From Nemania diffusa (Eukaryota > Ascomycota > Sordariomycetes > Xylariales > Xylariaceae): 64,000 nucleotides of DNA. Where the stretch lies: NCBI GenBank assembly GCA_038501195.1, contig JBBPUQ010000008.1, positions 2,552,501 through 2,616,500 on the forward strand, read 5' to 3'. This document shows, piece after piece, positions 26,350 through 38,143 of this stretch (its first letter is position 1; the number at the start of each line of letters is the position of its first letter). Both the position numbers and the translations under genes were made by a program. Below the pieces are notes generated by a model. That model searched no databases, had not been told where the DNA came from, and saw only the letters and a list, made by a program, of their open reading frames with translations.

Positions 26350-28479
26350 TCAGAATGCTCCCGGGTATGGCCGGTCATCGTGGATGGATTCCTCGTGTTC
26401 AGCGTGTTGCATCTCCTTTTCTACTTGCCGAATGTTAATGTTAGCGACGGCATCTATGCCATCGAAGATACGGGCGATTTCCTCAAGCGTGGGCCCCTTC
26501 GTCTCGACGTAGAAGAAGTACACGAAGCATAGCTCGAGAAAATCCCATGCCTGTCCCTGTCGGTTAACATTCAAACCCCATCAGATATAGGATGTTGTAC
26601 TGAGGACAACGGCAGGATAACCCATATCCCTAAAGTAGACTTACAGTGTAGAAGAGCATAAAGTACCAATGCTTAGGCAGCCTATTCCAAGCAATCTTGT
26701 TCGTTTGGTTGCTGAGCGCCAGCACGGCCTGCACGGTGATGTTCATGAGCATCATGCCCTTGGCGCGTAGCTTGAATGGCAGGACCTCGAGCGCGTAGGC
26801 GATCAGCATGCCCGAGAAGCCGATATCGTAGAAGATGCCGAAGAGCCAGATGAAGACGAGCTGCGCCCAGCCCGCCGTAAAATTCTGCATGCCGGAGTTC
26901 TCGTAGAAGGCGCCGCAGACCGTCCAGCTGGCGAACGCGACGACCATGCCTGAGATGGAAACGAGGAAGAGCGGCCGGCGGCCGAAACGGTCCACATTGA
27001 GGGCGGCCAGGACTGTGACGATCAGGTCTAGGATCGTCTTACCTCCGCTTATCTATATTCAAAGGAATTAGTGCTTCCTTTCTTTGCCTACTACAGGTGA
27101 TGTTTTTTATCTAACTTACCGCGAGTTTCTTGTTCTGGTCTGTAATGCCGGCCCCTTCGTAGATGGTGTCAATGTAGTTAGAAAACAAAGCATTGCCGCT
27201 ATACTGCGATATAACGCCTAAGGAAATGAGGATGGCCAGTCGCCAGCGGTTTCCCTTGGTACGGACGAAGTCGAGGTAGCCGGCCGAGCGCTCGGCCTGA
27301 TGCTCAATCCTGAGCGTCTCCTTAATCTCGCGGTACTCGAACTGCACCAGTAGGTCATGCCGCTTGCCACCCGCGTGGTACTTAGACAGGATGTCGAAGG
27401 CCTCGCGGTGGCGGTCCTTGGACATGAGGTACCGCGGGCTCTCGGGGATCCAGTAGATGAACAGGATCTGGACGACGGACGGCAGGATCTGGAGGAGCGT
27501 GATGGAGCGCCAGGACCAGTCGTTCTGGATCCGCGCTGTGCCCCAGCCTACCCAGGCAACCTGTGGAAAATGTGAGTTCAAGGTTCAAGGGATTAGACGG
27601 AGATGCTCCGCGTACCATGAGCGCTCCTAGGTTCCACTGTTGGTAATCGGTTAGCGGCTACCCAAGAACAATGACAAAAGAGTTTATTCCTTACTAAGCA
27701 ATTGTATACGGCTGTGACTGGCCCACGATGTTGGGGATGACATATTTCAGTGAGGAGGAGCGGCGAAGCCATCTGCGTTAGACTATCCATAAGTCTAGCA
27801 GTAAGCATACGACTGGTTTCGAGACCAATAGGGGCGATTGACTTCTGTCTTACCTATTTCCAAACCCGAGAAGGAATCTACCCGCAAGGAACACTATCGA
27901 TATTTGGTAAGCATAAGTATCTTTTTATGTGCACACAGGTGATCAGACGTACTTTCGTATTGGGTACAAAAAGCAGACACGACACCGCCCGCAATCATGA
28001 ACGCGCACCCGATGGCTATAGATGCTTTCCGGCCCCAGTGGTCGGCCACATATGGACTTTATCATGCGAGCGTGTTAAAAACACCAACCCAATCCTCAAG
28101 AGAAAGCCGGGAAGCCAGACACGATCTGTGGAACTTACGTTATGAAAAAGCTGATGACACTTCCAATGTTGAAAATATTAACCAGGAGCCCCAGCCAGCT
28201 GTCGGCGACGGCCTGGGGGTTGTCGGGCCCGACCTGCGTGCGCGGGAAGTAGTCCTTCCAGCGGTCGATCTGCTGCGACGTGTTCACCAACATGCCGTCG
28301 TACCCCGTCGTCACGCTGCCCAGGATCAGGATGACGGCCCAGGCGTAGAGTTTCCGGAGGTGCGGCTCTCTCGTCCAGGACACCTTCTCGAACTGCGGCC
28401 CTTCCACGAGGGCGAGCTCGACTTCATCCCTCTCCCTGCGCCCCCGTGACCGTAGTGTCTGGCGGTTCACCATTGCCAA
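26350..28479 (-). CDS. MFS sugar transporter (547 aa, 8 exons including a 21-nt microexon)
   Basis: Exons in transcript order: 28479-28139, 28056-27953, 27893-27854, 27782-27695, 27636-27616, 27560-27120, 27052-26645 and 26550-26350. All phases agree. Signature motifs of the sugar porter family: DHWGRK between segments 2 and 3, IPESPRYL near residue 236, DRFGRRP near 366 and VETKGPTLEEI near 496. Twelve hydrophobic segments are expected and about that many are visible. The N-terminal EREPHLRKLYAW-like start (here TREPHLRKLYAW) resembles fungal lactose-permease/hexose-transporter-like porters. Substrate not assignable. The acceptor of the third exon (27894, after GATAG) and of the last exon (26551, or 6 nt upstream) have close alternatives in the same frame. 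Exon 5 codes for WNLGALM only. Confidence 0.87.
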
Positions 28480-30367
28480 CTAGCGATGCCGAGCGCTAGC
28501 TTCGAGGGTGCACTCGTGAGACGACGACCGCCTCCGTATAATATATGGCTAGATGGATGTGTGCGTCGATTCCTGGGTAAGGTGTTTTTATAAATAAGCA
28601 CATATGCAACTCGCTTCTCTATTGTTGGACATGCACAGGGTCAAGGGCAAGCTTTCGTACTTCAGGGTATACTACCAGCCCCGTGCCGTGCTGGTGGCGA
28701 CGAGGGGGGGGGGAGGTGTAATATATTCGGTCATGCTGGGCTGGGGGCCTACATCTTGGATTGGCCGGAAATGGGGGTGGCCAATCATGCGAGGAGCTGG
28801 TCCAAGGGCTGGCTGTTTACGATGTGCTTCTCCTCATGCTCGGAACAAGGTGTGCTACGATGCCGTGGTTGGGATACACGCACATGTATGTAGGGTCAGG
28901 TAGAGCCGGGACACGCACACTAGCGGAGCATGCTCCCGTAGCTAGCGAACTGGTAAGGGAGAGGCTGCCATGAGGTGATTGTGGCCTGGTATAGCCCATC
29001 TACATCACCTTCAACTAGTCATATGAGTGAGACATGAAACTTTGCCAACGAGTAGTGCAATTTTTGTCCATCACATCGAGAAGCGAGAACATCTTCTCAG
29101 CTAGCTGCCTTCTCGGCGAGAGCAACCACCTCTGCAACCAGCGGTACTCATCAATAGGCTAGAATATACCAACACAAGTAGTCGGAACCAAGACCAGCTA
29201 TTTCGCCTGTAGGCGCGAGCCTTCTGGCCCATTCCCCCGGATTTCACTGGCGATCAAGACATGATACGTGTGCACCAGGTCTTGGCACGAAGGGTTCTCA
29301 CCAGCGTTCCCGGCAGCGACGTGATGAGGAGCCGAAACACAAGACCAAGATCGCGCAGATCCCATCGCGCGCGTGAGCGGGGAGAGGGTGGTGGTAGTGT
29401 AGCAAGTAGCCGGCCTCTGCATTTCTGCGGCTCCCCAGGTATGCAAAGGCGGGCCAGGAAGCGAGCCTTTCTAGAACATCGGGACGACCTCCTCCAGCCT
29501 GCAGCGAACCATACCAAAACGGGACGGGGGAGCACGCATAGTCGATCGATCGTAGGTCTTTTCGTCCAGCCACCAAGACGAAAGACTGGGGAGAAGGACG
29601 GGGAGGCGTTCGAGTGACCGGGCAGGCAAAAGGAAGTGTGAGGGGGGGAGAGCCAGGGGGTTTGTTAGACTGGCTCGAGTGATTTGGGTAAATCCGGAAG
29701 AAACAACGCCTCCAATGAAGATTCCGAGTGTAAGTACTGTGGAATCGCGACGGTGCGACTGGCCAATGGCATGCTACCTTGCTCCCGGATTGGGCGTTGT
29801 CAAAAGCGGCTTCTATTGCTACGCTTTCCGGGGCGAACTGAGTATAGTCCCGTCTACCTAGGTAGTATTTACGTTTGTCGTCTCTGACTACCTAGGTATG
29901 TAGGTAGGTAGGTGTCTAGAAGAGCAGCAGCTACCTAAACGGGGACGTAGATGGTCAAGCTGCATGGTTCATGTTGGCGTACATGTTATCTGCATATGTA
30001 GGTAGATAGTCTTGCATATTACTGCGTACTTGCATTGGGCAGACGAGGAATGAATGAGGTTGGTTGGCCCTTTCCCGCTGCCGGTTCAAATTGGCTGGCC
30101 AGTATCCGATCCAACTATTTGCGGCCCAGTTTTCCATACCGGGACACACGACGTAACAAGCTGATTTACTTCTTACATATACACACTACGAATATACCCA
30201 GGATACTTGTAGCACGGTATAAGTGTAGATATCCAAGCGAGGTTCATGCAATGTATTTGAGCTAGAATTGGGGCCGAATATATACCGCGCGCATTTATTA
30301 TTAGGTATCTTTCATATTGCCTGCCCCTTTGCTCCCTCACAGCGAATCACTCATCTAGTTGAAGTAC
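28480..30367. other. Long intergenic region, no gene seen
   Basis: About 1.9 kb. The first 1.2 kb is G-rich on the + strand, including a run of nine or ten G near 28707-28716. Reading frames around 29200-29620 overlap in all frames, without recognisable domains or splice logic. TACCTAGGTA-type palindromes and TAGGTAGG repeats occur at 29856-29865 and 29888-29911. Confidence 0.55.
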
Positions 30368-31491
30368 CTAGAAGAACGGCACTGCATTCACGTCATTCTG
30401 GCCGAGATTTCCCAGTCCCCAATTATTCTCGACCGTCTTGAGTAAGCTGTAATGGTTGTACTGCGTAGCATCTGTGGTGCCGACCTTGCTGCTCGGGACT
30501 GCGTTGCCCAGAAGGACTGTGAACACTCTGTTCGCCGCCAGGTAGTTTTCGCTCTCGTCGAACGTCAGGACAACCAGCGTGCGGCCCTTGTTGAAGTTCG
30601 CGTTGGACAGTAGAGGATCGAGGAATTTGCGGGCCCAGTTGCCCGCGACCGTGACGGATGTATCGTGCCCATCGTTGGCTTGAGGTGGTTGTTAGCTGAA
30701 CTCGGCTATCTAAGCAGTCCGCGACGGCACGAGATATTCACTTACTCATGTTGGGGGTGATGAACATCCACTGAGGCAGTGTATTGGCGGCCAGGTCGCG
30801 ATCAAACAAGGTAAAGTTCTTGGTCTTGGCCAGGCGATTCACATCCGTCCCTACCGAGTCGTAGCTTACCAACGGGCTATATTGCAAGCAGTTCGTCAGC
30901 AATCGAGATTCCACAATCATCGGTTTCGCCCGGATGTGATCCTACTTGTGTTTCCGGACATAGTCATTCGCCCCGTTTTGCTGATTCACGTAGGTTCCCT
31001 GAAAGCCCGAATACGGCATATCCTCCTGGTAGATGCCCCAGCTCACCTGGGCGGCCTCGAGGAGATCGACGATGGTCTCCGTATCGGCGTCGATGCGCTT
31101 GAAGTTGTCATCGATGACGCCGAAGGTGCTTCCACCGCCAGCCGCCACGTAGTTTGGCTGCGACGGGTGCGTTATGGAGTAGTAATTGCTGAGCAGGATG
31201 CCCTTCGTCGCGAGATACGCTAGGTTGGCTGTTGACTTGCATTAGTACAATGGTCCATCCGTCCATCCATTCATCATTATTATTGCGATAGGAATACTCA
31301 CGGTCGCCGGCCGCGATAGAAAAGTCTTGGTTTTCTAGGAATATCTGGACGAAGCGGTCGAATGTCTTGCCTGTCACGCTGCTGGTCGGGCTCAGCGTCA
31401 AGGCCGTGGCGCGTGCGGCCGCGATCGATGCACTCGCCGTCGCCGTGTACATGGTGCCGGGATCGACAGTCGTGGACGCAGAGTTCCCCAT
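30368..31491 (-). CDS. Phosphoesterase-family acid phosphatase (304 aa, 4 exons)
   Basis: Exons in transcript order: 31491-31302, 31228-30946, 30876-30746 and 30678-30368, all phases agree. It belongs to the PF04185 phosphoesterase family of fungal acid phosphatases and phospholipase-C-like enzymes: FVQIFLENQDF (metal-binding Glu-Asn), THPSQPNYVA (nucleophile region), YQEDMPY, NDGHDTSVTV and TFDESENYLAANRVFTVLLG. Homologues are usually secreted, but the first ATG here (MGNSASTTVDPGTMYT) gives no signal peptide and an in-frame stop lies upstream. Either a signal-bearing first exon is not recognised, or this copy acts inside the cell. Phosphate-starvation control is common for the family but no site was identified. 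Confidence 0.82.
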
Positions 31492-32313
31492 CTTGAATTG
31501 ATTTCGCGTCTTCAACTAGGCTAGCCGAGAGTGTGTGGTTGACGTTTACTTCCAATAGAATGGATGCGCGCTCTCGGTCAGGGAACCAATTTCAAGCTAC
31601 TTTGAGGGACAGGCGCCCCCAATAGGATTCAGGGTTAACACGCAGACATGGCAGTAATTATATATAAGCTAGCATAGGATGTTGATGGCCTGTATACGTA
31701 GGTAAACTAAACCCCCGTAGCCGGGGGAGACTTTGAAATAGGTAGGTGCGCGGAGCACCACGGCTTTGAGCTTCCCAAAGAAGTATTATTCTCCTACCTG
31801 GGTGGTACTCAGTATAGAGAACTGGTTGAGTTACCTATGGTAAAGGGGCAGATCACGAGCCAGTAGGATCCCAATAAGAGGAACGTGGTGAGTGCAGGCG
31901 GCTTTTAAATAAACTTGGCTGGATTCACATGCTGCACTATCCTCAGTTTGTCTATATACTCGATTGAAACTGCTGGAGTGGAGCCTTTGCATGAATAAGT
32001 ACAGTAATTATCTATTTAGGCCATTAAAACCGAGGGCAAAGAATCCCTGCTGAAGAGATGTGTATCTGCATACCCGGCGATTCTCTCACTGCTTTTCTTT
32101 TAACAGCAGCTACTTTTTCTAAGTACATCGCGTCAGATTGATTGCGAGGCAAGGCCAATACAAGACATCTACACCGCAGTATGCCGTACTTCATACTTCA
32201 TATACAGTAGGTGCTTACGCTGCTCGCAAAGCCCACCTTTAGCAAATTCAAGCCAGGACAAGGACAAGGATTGAAGACAACCCACTTCTCTAGCCCCAGG
32301 GCAGAACCCAGGG
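31492..32313. other. Intergenic region, no gene seen
   Basis: Contains the promoter of the phosphoesterase (TATATATAA-like sequence around 31658-31666 on either strand) and the 3' flank of the SDR gene. Nothing else recognised. Confidence 0.55.
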
Positions 32314-33435
32314 CTACCTCTTCATGCGCTGGATGATACTAGAAGCACCAGCGAAGTTTAGCTCCTCCATCGTCTCCTCCCACAATCTCTCTCGCACCTG
32401 CGCACCCTCTTCGGTATACAGGATTTCCGGGTACCTGATTCAGTCAGCACGGTAGTCTCGCCGATCATCGACGCATAGAGGGAAGGGTGAGTATAAGTAG
32501 GTGACTAGTATGTAAACGTACGGTCGAATCGCCCAATCGCTGACATAGCTCCCGTGGCTCTCTTCGCCCTTGACCGCCACGGCATCGACGTACGTGCTCG
32601 CGCCAGTGTCCACAGACCGCGCGTTGATCCATTTGACGAACTTGAAGAATGTGAACACGATGGCCGAGAAGCCCGCTCCGCCTTGTCCAAACGCCGTGCC
32701 GGCGCACAGGCCCGGATTGACTAAGTTCACAGTGACGTCGCTGCCATCAACGGCCTCGGCGAGCTTTGACACGAAGAAGAACTGGAGGAGCTTTGTGCTT
32801 TGATACCGCTGCATGGGGGCGTACCCCTCGGCCTTGTCGAGCGGCGCCAGGATCGACCCTTGCATCGCAACCGATCCCCAGGACGCTGAGTCTGATGTTA
32901 CGATGGAGAGTACCGGCGCTTTCGACCCCGCAGCTCGTTTCGATTTTAGGATAGGCAGCAGAAGGATTGTCAGTAGGGCTGTTGAGATGTAATTGACCTG
33001 GAGGCTGTATTCGTGGCCAGTGTCCTTGACGGTTGTGAAGGTCTCATCGCTCACAAGGCCGGCATTGAGGACGACCATGTCAATCCTAGGCAGTGACTCG
33101 CACTGCTTAGCGAAAGCTGTGATAGAACTGTACGAGCTCATATCAAGCAGCATAACGGATATCTCCACCCGAGGGAATTCCTTTCTCAGACCATCGGCCG
33201 CCTCATCGCCCTTGGACTGCGACCTGACGGCGATGACCAAGTGTGAGAGACCGAGTTGTAATAACTGCCGACCCGCCTCGAGTCCGAGTCCGCTGTTGGA
33301 CCCGGTGATGATGGCGACTTGAGACGATAAGTCTGTTCCCTGTGGTACTGGCTCACGATGTAGTACCCATTGCCTGTAGAAGAAGCCTCGCACGCTCGCC
33401 TCAAACGCCGCTTCGTTTCTCATCTGAGAAGACAT
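32314..33435 (-). CDS. Short-chain dehydrogenase/reductase (344 aa, 2 exons)
   Basis: Exons 33435-32522 and 32434-32314, joined by an 87-nt intron with a GTACGT donor; the junction gives RPYPEILYTEEG, the usual C-terminus of this fungal subgroup. Cofactor motif TGSNSGLG at residues 44-51, LNAG at 123-126, and catalytic Tyr211/Lys215 in YQSTK; these mark a classical SDR preferring NADP(H) or NAD(H), which cannot be settled by eye. It resembles retinol-dehydrogenase/WWOX-like reductases often found in fungal secondary metabolism, but no core biosynthetic enzyme is nearby. If the intron is missed the frame ends 27 codons later at 32440. Confidence 0.9.
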
Positions 33436-34141
33436 GGTTCTATAGACTAGCCCGGCAACTTATGTGAGCTAAAAGATAATAAAGTATAGTTAGATTAGGA
33501 ATGAAGTTAATATCAACTTCCAACTCGCTTTTCACAATTGAACAACTATACTTCAGTGAGATTATAAACCTATTTTGCTGTCTTGGACACGTAATCGACG
33601 GGATTCTGCTATACTCCGTGTCCTTGCCTTGTTGCTGGAGCTATTACCAAATTGCGTTTGGAGCAAACGGACCGGCAAATTGGCGGAATCGCTATAAATA
33701 CATATCAACAGCGCGACCATTTTAGTGCGTCTCGATACCCAGTAAAGTGGAAATACATTGTTCTAGCTGCTGATAAGACCGAACTGAGAATTGCAGATGG
33801 CGGCGGCTCGTGATCTATGAGAAAGCGAGTATGAGCCGTCCACAGAGTGAGGGATAGGCACATCAGATTTGCAAAGGGACAAGTACAGAGTAGCGTTATT
33901 AGCACATTACTATTTATATTTCCATATAGCCATTTACCTAGTCAGGCATCAGTCAGGCCGCATCATTGAATTGAAATAGGTATAGCAATGAAGATTAAGT
34001 TGGAGGTGCGATCCTTTAACATAGTATCAAGTATAGCTCGCGTTATACTAGCATCATGCTTGACTCGGATAAGCTTAGTGACATTACACGTGCTGTGCTA
34101 ATGACCAATCCCAATCCCTCACTTTATGACTCCCGTGTTGC
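33436..34141. other. Intergenic region, no gene seen
   Basis: Between the SDR start and the GST-like stop. Short frames only, without domains. Confidence 0.55.
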
Positions 34142-34910
34142 CTACACCGAAGGGGCGGTCTTGGGTTGCCACGGCGGCGACGCAGCACCCGCCAACAGCT
34201 CAATGTCTAATTCCGGATCGCCCTTCTGCCTCGATCGACGGTAGCCATCGCGCGCCGACACCCGCGCGAGATACTCCAGGATGTTCTTGTAGTCGCCGAG
34301 ATCGTAGGGGTTGAAGCAGCGCATCGTCGTCAGGCAGGTCACGATCATGATATCGGCGGCGCTGAGCTCGTTGCCCGCCAGCCACGGAACCTCGCCCAAT
34401 CGATCGTTCATGAGGGTCAGCATCGCAGAGAACTTCGCCTGGAATCGCTTCAGAACCTCGCTGCCCTGGCCTGCTTCATTGCTGGCGCCCCCGATGACCT
34501 TGACGGCTAAATCTCGCATCAAAGCTGATTGGAAGCTAGCATTGGCAAAGTCTATGGATCCGCGCATTAGTGCTGAGCCCATAGTCTGGCAAGAGTAAGT
34601 AACTTGAGCTTGACTCACGGAACCAGTAGAGGTAGTCCGCATAATTCTTCTGGCCGGGCGCAATTATGAACCGCCCCTTGCCATGTGTCTGAGCAATGTA
34701 TTCGACGCAGGCGCCGGACTCGGCTAGTTTCACACTGCCGTCCTCGATAACGGGGGCCGCGCCGAGCGGATGCAGGGCGCTGTACTCGGCGGGAGCCAGG
34801 TATGGTGACCGGTCGTACTTTTTCAATTCATAGTCAATCCCGAGCTCCTCGCAGAGCCAGACAATGCGGTCTGACTGGGACACGCCGAGATGGTGGACAA
34901 TAAGCGTCAT
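34142..34910 (-). CDS. Glutathione S-transferase-like protein (233 aa, 2 exons)
   Basis: Exons 34910-34619 and 34551-34142, intron 67 nt, phases consistent. The N-terminal thioredoxin-like fold starts MTLIVHHLGVSQSDRIVWL, with a Ser in the usual catalytic position (about residue 11) and the glutathione-binding stretch APVIEDGSVKLAESGACVEYI. The C-terminal helical domain includes YWFHFANASFQSALM and PWLAGNELSAADIM, the N-capping Ser/Asp of GST helix 6. Length is typical. It belongs to the GTT1/fungal theta-like group by pattern; substrate unknown. The C-terminal tail lies beyond the conserved fold. Confidence 0.9.
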
Positions 34911-35699
34911 AGCGAGAGACCTTCTAGCGTAGAGTTTGGGTAATGAATTTATGACGATATTATTATTATTTCACTTGGAGGTGAGGTAATTGTATAAGGT
35001 GTAGACATTGATTAAGATTTTTCAAAGAGACAAGACATGTCTCACATATAAATATGTGGTCACGCTGGCCGGATTTCGTACTACCAACTCCGCCGATCGT
35101 TTGATGTACAGCTCCTTGATTATATATATATGTTTTCTTACTTCAACACCCGACTCTTTTTTTACTTCACCGCAACCTTTACTATTTTCAATGCACTAGC
35201 ACTTTTGCTCGCAATATTTATGAAAAGAGCATAAGTTGGTTACTGAGAGCAAATAGATATTATCGCTTCATGTTGGCTAATAACCCCCCTGCGCTATCGC
35301 AATGAAGGCGATAACCTATTTATGACAAAAGAGCTAGTGTAATAAGCTTCAATACTGTATGCTAGGTCTATGATCACAATCCGCTAGTCATAAAGCACAG
35401 TTCCGATATGGCGTGCAATCTTGGCACGTTCTCTACCACTACGGCCCTGAGACCGAGATCGGTAGGGGCCGCATCACCGGAGTTTAATATATGTGCGGAG
35501 CCATCGTGCCTATCTACCTAATCTATAGACGATGTACTGACTATGACTCAGACTATAACCAGCTAGCTTAGTATATAATTATTGTTTGGAGCGCTCATCT
35601 TGTTGTATAGATGAGATATAGGTTGTTGCAATAACAAGGCAAATTCAGCTTTCACTTGATGCTCAGTGGTGGTTACGGGATTTCATAAACGACTGAACC
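34911..35699. other. Divergent intergenic region, no gene seen
   Basis: Upstream of both the GST-like gene (-) and the GNAT gene (+). No domain-bearing frame; T-rich around 35150-35185. Confidence 0.55.
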
Positions 35700-36292
35700 A
35701 TGGTATTAGAGGTGGAGCCTAAGAATTGGTACCGCGATGAGTTTCTCATCTCGACGGAATATCACCTCCTTCAGCTTGATGCAATCCGCGATGCAATGAA
35801 CTCGGAGGTCGTATGGTGGACACAGGCACCTCCGACCGATGCACTGGTGAAGTCGTTACAGAATTCATTGTGTCTTGGTCTATACGAGCTTCCACAGTCT
35901 ACCTCTCAGATCGCAGGTACGCCGAATCTTCTCTAGCCTTCCACGTTGCCCTCGCGCTTGGCTCACAATTCATAATCTCAGGTCAGAGCGGCCCCAGGCA
36001 AATCGGGCTGGCGAGGTTGATCACAGATGGCGTGAGCTTCGGGTACCTCACTGACGTGTATGTGTTGCCCGAGTACCAGGGTAAAGGGCTGGGGCGCTGG
36101 TTGATGGCATGCCTGAGTGATGTCACTAACGCCTGGCCGCATCTTCGACGCGTGATGCTTGTGACTTCGGGTAGCAGACTGGATCTGTATAAGAAGACCC
36201 TTGGTGTGGAAGATTGGAACGACCGCAAGCAACAAAGCCTGGTTATAGGTTTGATTGATGGGCCAGCTGCTTTCCATGGATCATCCGCATAG
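35700..36292 (+). CDS. GNAT-family N-acetyltransferase (175 aa, 2 exons)
   Basis: Exons 35700-35916 and 35982-36292, intron 65 nt, phase 1 junction reading SQIAGQSGPRQIGLAR. The acetyl-CoA pyrophosphate-binding motif A is clear (VLPEYQGKGLGRWLM, Q-x-x-G-x-G at about 105-110), preceded by the conserved beta strand GYLTDVY, and followed by LYKKTLGVEDW, the usual end of the domain. The acceptor (protein, polyamine or small molecule) cannot be told. The stop codon is only 20 bp from the stop of the Trm7-like gene on the other strand, so the transcripts must overlap at their 3' ends. Confidence 0.88.
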
Positions 36293-36312
36293 AATACCGA
36301 ACATTAATTGGT

Positions 36313-37591
36313 TTATACTTTTGGGCCCGTTTTCCCGTACGCGCCTCCGTGGGCTCGCCGCAACTCTATGGCGCGTTTATAGGGCGGCGCAGTAGGAGGC
36401 TGTATAGGATCGAGGGGTATGTGGTCTGGTGGTAGTCGGTAAGAAGCATCCGAATCGAACGCAGATAGGTCACCGCATGCAATGAACGGCGCAATCCACC
36501 TTATATCTGCCTCTCTGCGCTGACGATGGTCCTCCGGCTCAACTTCCGTAATACCGTACTCGTTAGTTATTGGGACGTAATGTGGAGCACGATTCCAAGC
36601 CCCCGTTGTCTGATCCTGCATTATCACAGGTGCAGTGATAGGGTGACTGGTTAGATTTTGCTTGGTCATCTTATTCAACCGGAATCCGACACCCAGGGGC
36701 TCCTCGAGGCTTGCAGAGAATCCTTTGGGGGGCTGGAAGTTCAAGCACACTATAAATGCTTCGACACTGCTGGCCCGGGATGATCTAGGCTTTGCAACAT
36801 GGACCTGCTCGAAGAATATCTTGAGCTGAGCGTATAACACATCGACATTTTTACCCCTAAATATCTTGGCGACGAATTTCCCGCCTGGCTTGAGAACGCA
36901 GAGAGCCAGATTCAGCGCAGCAAAGAGAAGCTGTGACTGAACATAGATGTCCAGATCGTGTAGCCCAGTGACATCAGGGGCGCCATCGCTGAGCACCAAG
37001 TCAACAGGGTGAACGGCCTGTTGTGACATGGTCTTTGCGTTATAGTCGGGATCTAGTGCTTTCAGCAGCAGCGGCACTGTCGCTGGATGCGTGATGTCGG
37101 CTCTGAGTGTAATAATGCCAGGAAGAGGACTGATTGGCTGTAGATCAATAGCTACGATCTTAACGTTTTCCCGTGGACTCAGCTCTTCGGCCTTGGGTGT
37201 GATGTCCGCCACGGATGACACGACGGGAGACTTCACGGAGCCGAACACACCAAGCATTTGCTGGCGGAACTTGGCCTCCCGGTCTTCCCATGCTGTGCGG
37301 CCGAACTTCTCACCCTTGATGAGAACCCTGGAAAGCACTTGGGACCAGCTGCCGGGCGCAGCACACAGATCGACCACCCGCGTTACATTTGCAAAAAGGT
37401 CAAATTCTAGACGGGTATTATGTTAGCCTCACAGAAAAAAAATATGAGTTGAGCAATAGTTTTGGCGGGAAGGGTAGAATAGACTAACCTTCATCAAGCT
37501 GCAATAGTTTGAAGGCACTTCTTGCTCGCCATCCCTGCTCTTTCGCAAGTCTGTAATACGCATCCCGTTTATCCTTCGACGATTTTCCCAT
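36313..37591 (-). CDS. TRM7: FtsJ/RrmJ-type tRNA 2'-O-ribose methyltransferase, Trm7-like (398 aa, 2 exons)
   Basis: Exons 37591-37489 and 37406-36313, with an 82-nt intron. The start [20 protein letters not shown] is the well-known beginning of Trm7/FTSJ1 orthologues, and [11 protein letters not shown] supplies the first catalytic Lys. The SAM-binding motif [13 protein letters not shown] follows, then [15 protein letters not shown] with the catalytic Asp and [11 protein letters not shown] with the second Lys; the catalytic Lys-Asp-Lys-Glu set is thus largely visible. Trm7 methylates ribose at positions 32 and 34 of the tRNA anticodon loop in the cytoplasm. The C-terminus is longer than in yeast, as is common in filamentous fungi. 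Divergent from the Mak5-like helicase, 552 bp apart. Confidence 0.93.
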
Positions 37592-38143
37592 TTTCAGTAT
37601 GGCTGTAAGTTGAAGAGGGGACGATGGATTAAGAGGCTTAGGTAGATATACACTGCTACTAAGTTTTCAACGAACGAATTAAACTGTTGAACTTGGATAG
37701 TGGGTTGGAGTTATAGGTACTAAGTCTTGGCAAGTAGTACATCAATCTACCTACATACAGTGGGTCAGATATAATCTGGCGTTAGGTAGGTAATCTATAT
37801 TTTCTTAAATTTTCCAAAAAATAAGAATTAACAATGCACGCTTTACTTTTAACGTGAAAAAGATGAAATTAGGTTTTATTTAATATTCTTCAATGTAAGA
37901 ATTATAATTTATTTACACAGTAATACTTTAGAATATACATTGTTGAACTAAGTGAGTTTTTGTACGACAAGCCCCATTACGCGGGACCTAAGAATGACTG
38001 TAGGTACCTACTAATGGTGGGGTCGCATGGTCTTTCCGATAAGTACTTATCTAAAATTTCAAGACTTTGATAGCTAATCGACTTGCGACGCAACAACAGC
38101 GGCAGGCAATATCAACCACTTTCGACTACACAGCTTTCCCAAA
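37592..38143. promoter_or_regulatory. Shared upstream region of Trm7-like and Mak5-like genes
   Basis: 552 bp between divergent start codons, A/T-rich at 37800-37940, with TAGGTAG motifs near 37636 and 37785. No gene. No specific site is claimed. Confidence 0.45.

Noticed and set aside
28604..29617. Overlapping frames of 80-118 codons on both strands
   Set aside because: All frames open because of GC-rich, stop-poor DNA; no conserved motif and no consistent exon joining.
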